Made by a program: the position numbers and the translations under genes. Below are positions 6,120 to 9,219 of a stretch of DNA of 9,219 nt, piece after piece. The notes beneath the pieces were generated by a model. It was not told the DNA's origin. It saw only the letters and a program-made list of their open reading frames with translations, and ran no database searches. Source of the stretch: JANJWP01 sp049301335 (GTDB lineage Bacteria; Patescibacteriota; Gracilibacteria; BD1-5; UBA2023); NCBI GenBank assembly GCA_049301335.1, contig JBAQKV010000096.1, positions 1 to 9,219 on the forward strand, written 5' to 3'. How positions within the stretch are numbered: position 1 is the stretch's first letter; every line of letters starts with the position of its first letter.

Positions 6120-9100
6120 TTATGCCTTCCGCTTCTTCCTGGAAACCAGGGAGAGGACGAAACGGACGATCATGAACGGGAGACGAACCGGGAAGGTGGC
6201 GATTCGGACGAATTTCTTACCCCACGGGTGGTCGAGCATGAAGACTTCGTAGTAGATGCCCTTCACGACGAAGAGCGTGAGGATCGACGCGGCGACGAGA
6301 CCGAAGATGATGGTGAACCCGAGACCCGACCAGAATTGGTCGCGGAGCGCGATCGGCAGGATGCCGAGGGCGGTGGTAAGGGTCGTCAGCGTCATCGGTT
6401 CGAGACGGCTCGAGCCCGCTTCTACGAGGGCGGTGAAGTCCTTCATCCCCTTCTTGAGGTTCTGGTTGATGGCGTCGATGAGGATGATTCCGTGGTTGAC
6501 CGCGATGCCGGTGAACGAGATGAACCCGATGCCGAACGGCATGGAGAACGGATTGTTCGTCAAAAGCAGTCCGACCATGATGAACGGCAGGGCCATGACG
6601 ACCGAGAAGATGATGATGAACGGCTGGGCGAACGAGTTGAACTGGAGCACGAGGATGCCGAAGATGCACACGAGCGCGACCACGAACGAAACGAGGACCG
6701 CGATGATGAGTTCTTTGTTGGCTTCGTTTTCGCCGCCCTTGGAATACGTGATTCCGATGGGGAACTCGTACGAATTGGCGTACTCTTCGAATTTCGACTG
6801 AAGTCCCGCCGGCAGAACGTCCTTTTCGACGTCGCCCTCGACGGTGATGGTAATCTTGCCGTCTTCGCGCTTTACCGAAGCGACCGCGTTCTTCACGGTG
6901 GAATCGATGAAGTCGCCGATGCGGTAATTCTTTCCGCCAAACGCGAACTGATGGCCCACGATGGCCTGCGGATCGACCGCGTCGACGTATTCCGCGACCT
7001 TCACCACGACGTCGACGTCTTCGCCGTTGTCTTCGATCGACCCGACGTTGGCGCCGTTGATGGTCGAAAGGATTTCGGCGTAGATCTTCGAAGCCGGGAT
7101 GCCGAGTTCCGCGAGAACGTCCTTCCTCAATACGAAGACGAACTGTCCGGGAGTCTGGCCGGAAGTGGTGGAAACGTTCTTCGTGCCTTCGAGCGATTTC
7201 AATTCGCGTTCGAAGTCTTCGGAAACCTTGATGAGCGCGTCGAGTTTGTCCGACGAATCGGCGTTGAGCTTGAGACCTACGGCCTTACCGGACGGCGGGC
7301 CGCCCTTGAGAACCTTGGATTCGACCTTGAGCCCCGCCTGACGGAGAGGTTCGAGGTCTTTCGTGAGGACTTCTTCGATTTCGAAAACGCTGCGCTGCTT
7401 GGCCTTTTCGCGTTCGCCCAATTTATGGAGTTGGACGGTGACGGTCGCGGTATTGTCTTTCGCCGAAATGGAGAAGAACTTGATTTCCGGATATTTCGAA
7501 AGGATGTCGTACGCCGGAGCGAGACGGGAATGGAAGGATTCGACCTTTTCCCCTACCGCGCCTTCGACGCTGTAGGTGATGAGCGAATTGTCGGAAGCCG
7601 GAAAGAGGTTGAAGCCGACCTTCGGGGCGAGCACGACCGAACCGATAAGGAAGAACGCGACCGGAAGGGCGATGGCCGTGCGGCGGATTTTCGCGCTTTC
7701 CAAGAAGCGGCGAAGGGTCTTCTTGTACCACGAAGTCGCGGAGTGGATGGCACGGATGCGAAGCGGCGCTTTGCCTTCGGCGATTTGGCGTTTTCACCGA
7801 CGTTCGAACTCGAGGAGTTCCTTTTCTTCGTCGGAGGCGTATTCGATGGCGTCGGCGTCGTTGACGTAAGTGTTCTTACGTCCGACGAAAGCGAGATAGA
7901 GCGCGCTGTTGACGGTAAGCGCGAGCGCAAGGCCGGTAGCGAGGACGCCGAAGATGGTGACCGGGATGAATCCGAGGAATTTTCCCATGATGCCCGGCAG
8001 CGTCATCATCGGTACGAACGCCATGATGGTCGTCATGACGCCCGAGAGAATCGGAATCGCGTATTCCTTGAGCGCGAGGAGGATGGCGGATTTCGGATCG
8101 TATCCCACCCGCTGTTTGGCACTGGCGGCTTGGACGATGACGATAATCGTGTCAACCGCGATACCGAAGGAGAGGATGAATGAAAAGTTCGTGAGGAAGT
8201 TGAGCGTGTAGCCTCCGTAATACAAAAGCGCGAAGGTCGAAAGGAACGCGAGCGGGAGCGTGAGGGTCGCGAAGAGCGAATCGCGGAAACCGACGAACAG
8301 GTACATGACCACGAACACGAGCGCGATGGTCGTGACCGCCTCGTTCAGAAGTTCCTTGTAGTCGTCGATGATGTTGTCGGCGAGGTCGGTGGAATACTGG
8401 TACGAGACGTCCTTGTATTCCGGGGATTTCATCTGGTCTTCGACGATCTTTTTCGCGTCGGCGGAAACGCCGAAGATGGAAGTACCGTCGTTCTTGTTGA
8501 CCACGAGGTCAACGCTGTCGTGCGGGCCTTCGTTCTGGTAGAAGCCGATTTCGCGGACGGATTTGTCCTTGTACGAACGTTCGAGTTTGGCGATGTCCGC
8601 GAGCCGGACGGATTTTCCAGACGGGAGCGGTACCGGAGTATCGAGGAACTGGCGGCCTTCGGAATATTTGCCTTCGATGCGGAAGTCGTACTTCTTGTTT
8701 CCCACTTCGAAGTTGCCGATCGGCGCGTCGCGGTGGACGCTGCGGATAGCGGTGGCGACGTCGTCGGCGACGAGGCCGAGCGAACGGAGCGTTTCTTCCG
8801 GAACGGTGATGCGGAGTTCGTAGACGTTGGTACCGTCGAAGTCGACGCTTTCGATTCCCGAAACCTTTTCGATCTTCTCCTTGAGTTCCTGGGCGAGGCC
8901 GCGGAGCTTGATCTTGTCGACTTTGGAAGCGTCTTCGGAATAGAGCGAGACCGTGAACATGCGGTTCGTGTCGGTCTTGATTTCCATGACGGTCGGATCC
9001 TTGGCGTCGGTCGGCAATTGGGCGCGTCCGATGTTGTTGCGGATTTCGGCCATGACGTCCGCGGTCTTAGCGTCCGGCTCGAGTTCGACGGAAATCGACG

Positions 9101-9219
9101 AGATACCCAAGGAAGAAGTCGACGTGATTTTCTTAATGCCGTCGACGTCCTTGATTTCCTTGTAGAGCTTGTCGGTGACGAGCGAGTCCATGTCGACCGG
9201 GTTCGTTCCCGGGTAGGCC
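6120..9219 (-). CDS. RND-family transporter (AcrB-like), 5' end beyond the window, one UGA-Gly
   Basis: This is an inner-membrane, proton-driven RND pump of the AcrB type; 1,032 codons lie in the window. The frame is open to the right edge, where AYPGTNPVDMDSLVT matches the family's SYPGAD-type segment, so about 45 residues including the first helix are missing. Both halves are present, each with a periplasmic porter domain and a membrane bundle. The first bundle contains GIAVDTIIVIVQ (fragment residues 353-364), the second GIAVNHGIILID (904-915). GGPPSGKAVGLKL and EDNGEDVDVVVKV are typical porter-domain sequences. A TGA at fragment codon 475 (7794-7796) lies in the cytosolic linker between halves (EFERR-G-KRQIAEGK). 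Without recoding it would split the pump in two. The usual second Asp of helix 4 is Thr. Adaptor and outer-membrane partners are not visible; the adaptor could lie to the right. The stop is TAA. Drug or envelope-lipid export is possible. Confidence 0.92.

Noticed and set aside
3410..6175. A 921-codon open frame on the + strand
   Set aside because: It lies antisense to the ABC, esterase and MFS genes, has a charge-rich low-complexity translation and no family motif. It exists because Leu TTA/CTA and Ser TCA codons are rare in the real genes.
6228..8183. A 651-codon open frame on the + strand
   Set aside because: It is the antisense shadow of the RND gene, with a repetitive Asp/Glu/Arg composition and no recognisable domain.
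83..9219. Genes broken by nonsense mutations (pseudogenes)
   Set aside because: Six frames are interrupted only by TGA, never by TAA, TAG or a frameshift, and conserved motifs run straight through the interruptions.
83..9219. UGA read as tryptophan (code 4) or selenocysteine
   Set aside because: Trp cannot fit Walker A GSGKST or MFS GPALGG. Selenocysteine would not occur in eleven unrelated positions, and no insertion-element hairpins follow the codons.
1..9219. tRNA, rRNA, CRISPR array, transposase or insertion sequence
   Set aside because: No cloverleaf-like segment, regularly spaced repeat array, terminal inverted repeats or transposase motif was seen on either strand by reading.

Overview
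The window reads as chromosomal DNA from a bacterium in which UGA encodes glycine (translation table 25), the code known from the candidate-phyla lineages Gracilibacteria (BD1-5) and Absconditabacteria (SR1). The sequence itself supports this. Under the standard code five genes are cut by TGA, and every cut continues in the same frame with no indel. Two cuts fall exactly where a family requires glycine: the Walker A loop of an ABC ATPase (GPSG-S-[UGA]-KST) and the GPAL-[UGA]-GF motif of an MFS transporter. All nine visible stop codons are TAA or TAG. The base composition looks near half G+C by eye, which is high for these lineages.

Left part (1-2644, + strand): a terminator-like hairpin, then three genes of unknown function. 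The first is a charged, coiled-coil-rich protein of 562 aa with five in-frame UGA codons. Two small helical proteins follow, and the block closes with a good intrinsic terminator. Middle (2645-3339, + strand): a palindrome-rich promoter region drives a two-gene toxin-antitoxin-like module, a RelB/DinJ-like antitoxin overlapping by 13 nt a RelE/ParE-like toxin candidate. The toxin has two UGA-Gly codons, so standard-code gene calling would miss it.

Right part (3341-9219, - strand): read right to left, a large RND transporter (its first ~45 residues lie beyond the window), a hairpin, then an MFS drug/H+ antiporter, a TesA-type SGNH lipoprotein esterase and a LolD/YbbA-like ABC ATPase. The last three form a tight probable operon. 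The esterase-ATPase pair recalls the tesA-ybbA neighbourhood of proteobacteria, but no ABC permease is present.

Taken together, the right side is an envelope and efflux set, and the left side is an accessory block with a stability/defence-type module. In-frame UGA is about five times denser on the left (8 in ~1,020 codons) than on the right (3 in ~1,900). No start codon has a convincing Shine-Dalgarno sequence. No tRNA, rRNA, CRISPR array or insertion sequence was recognised.
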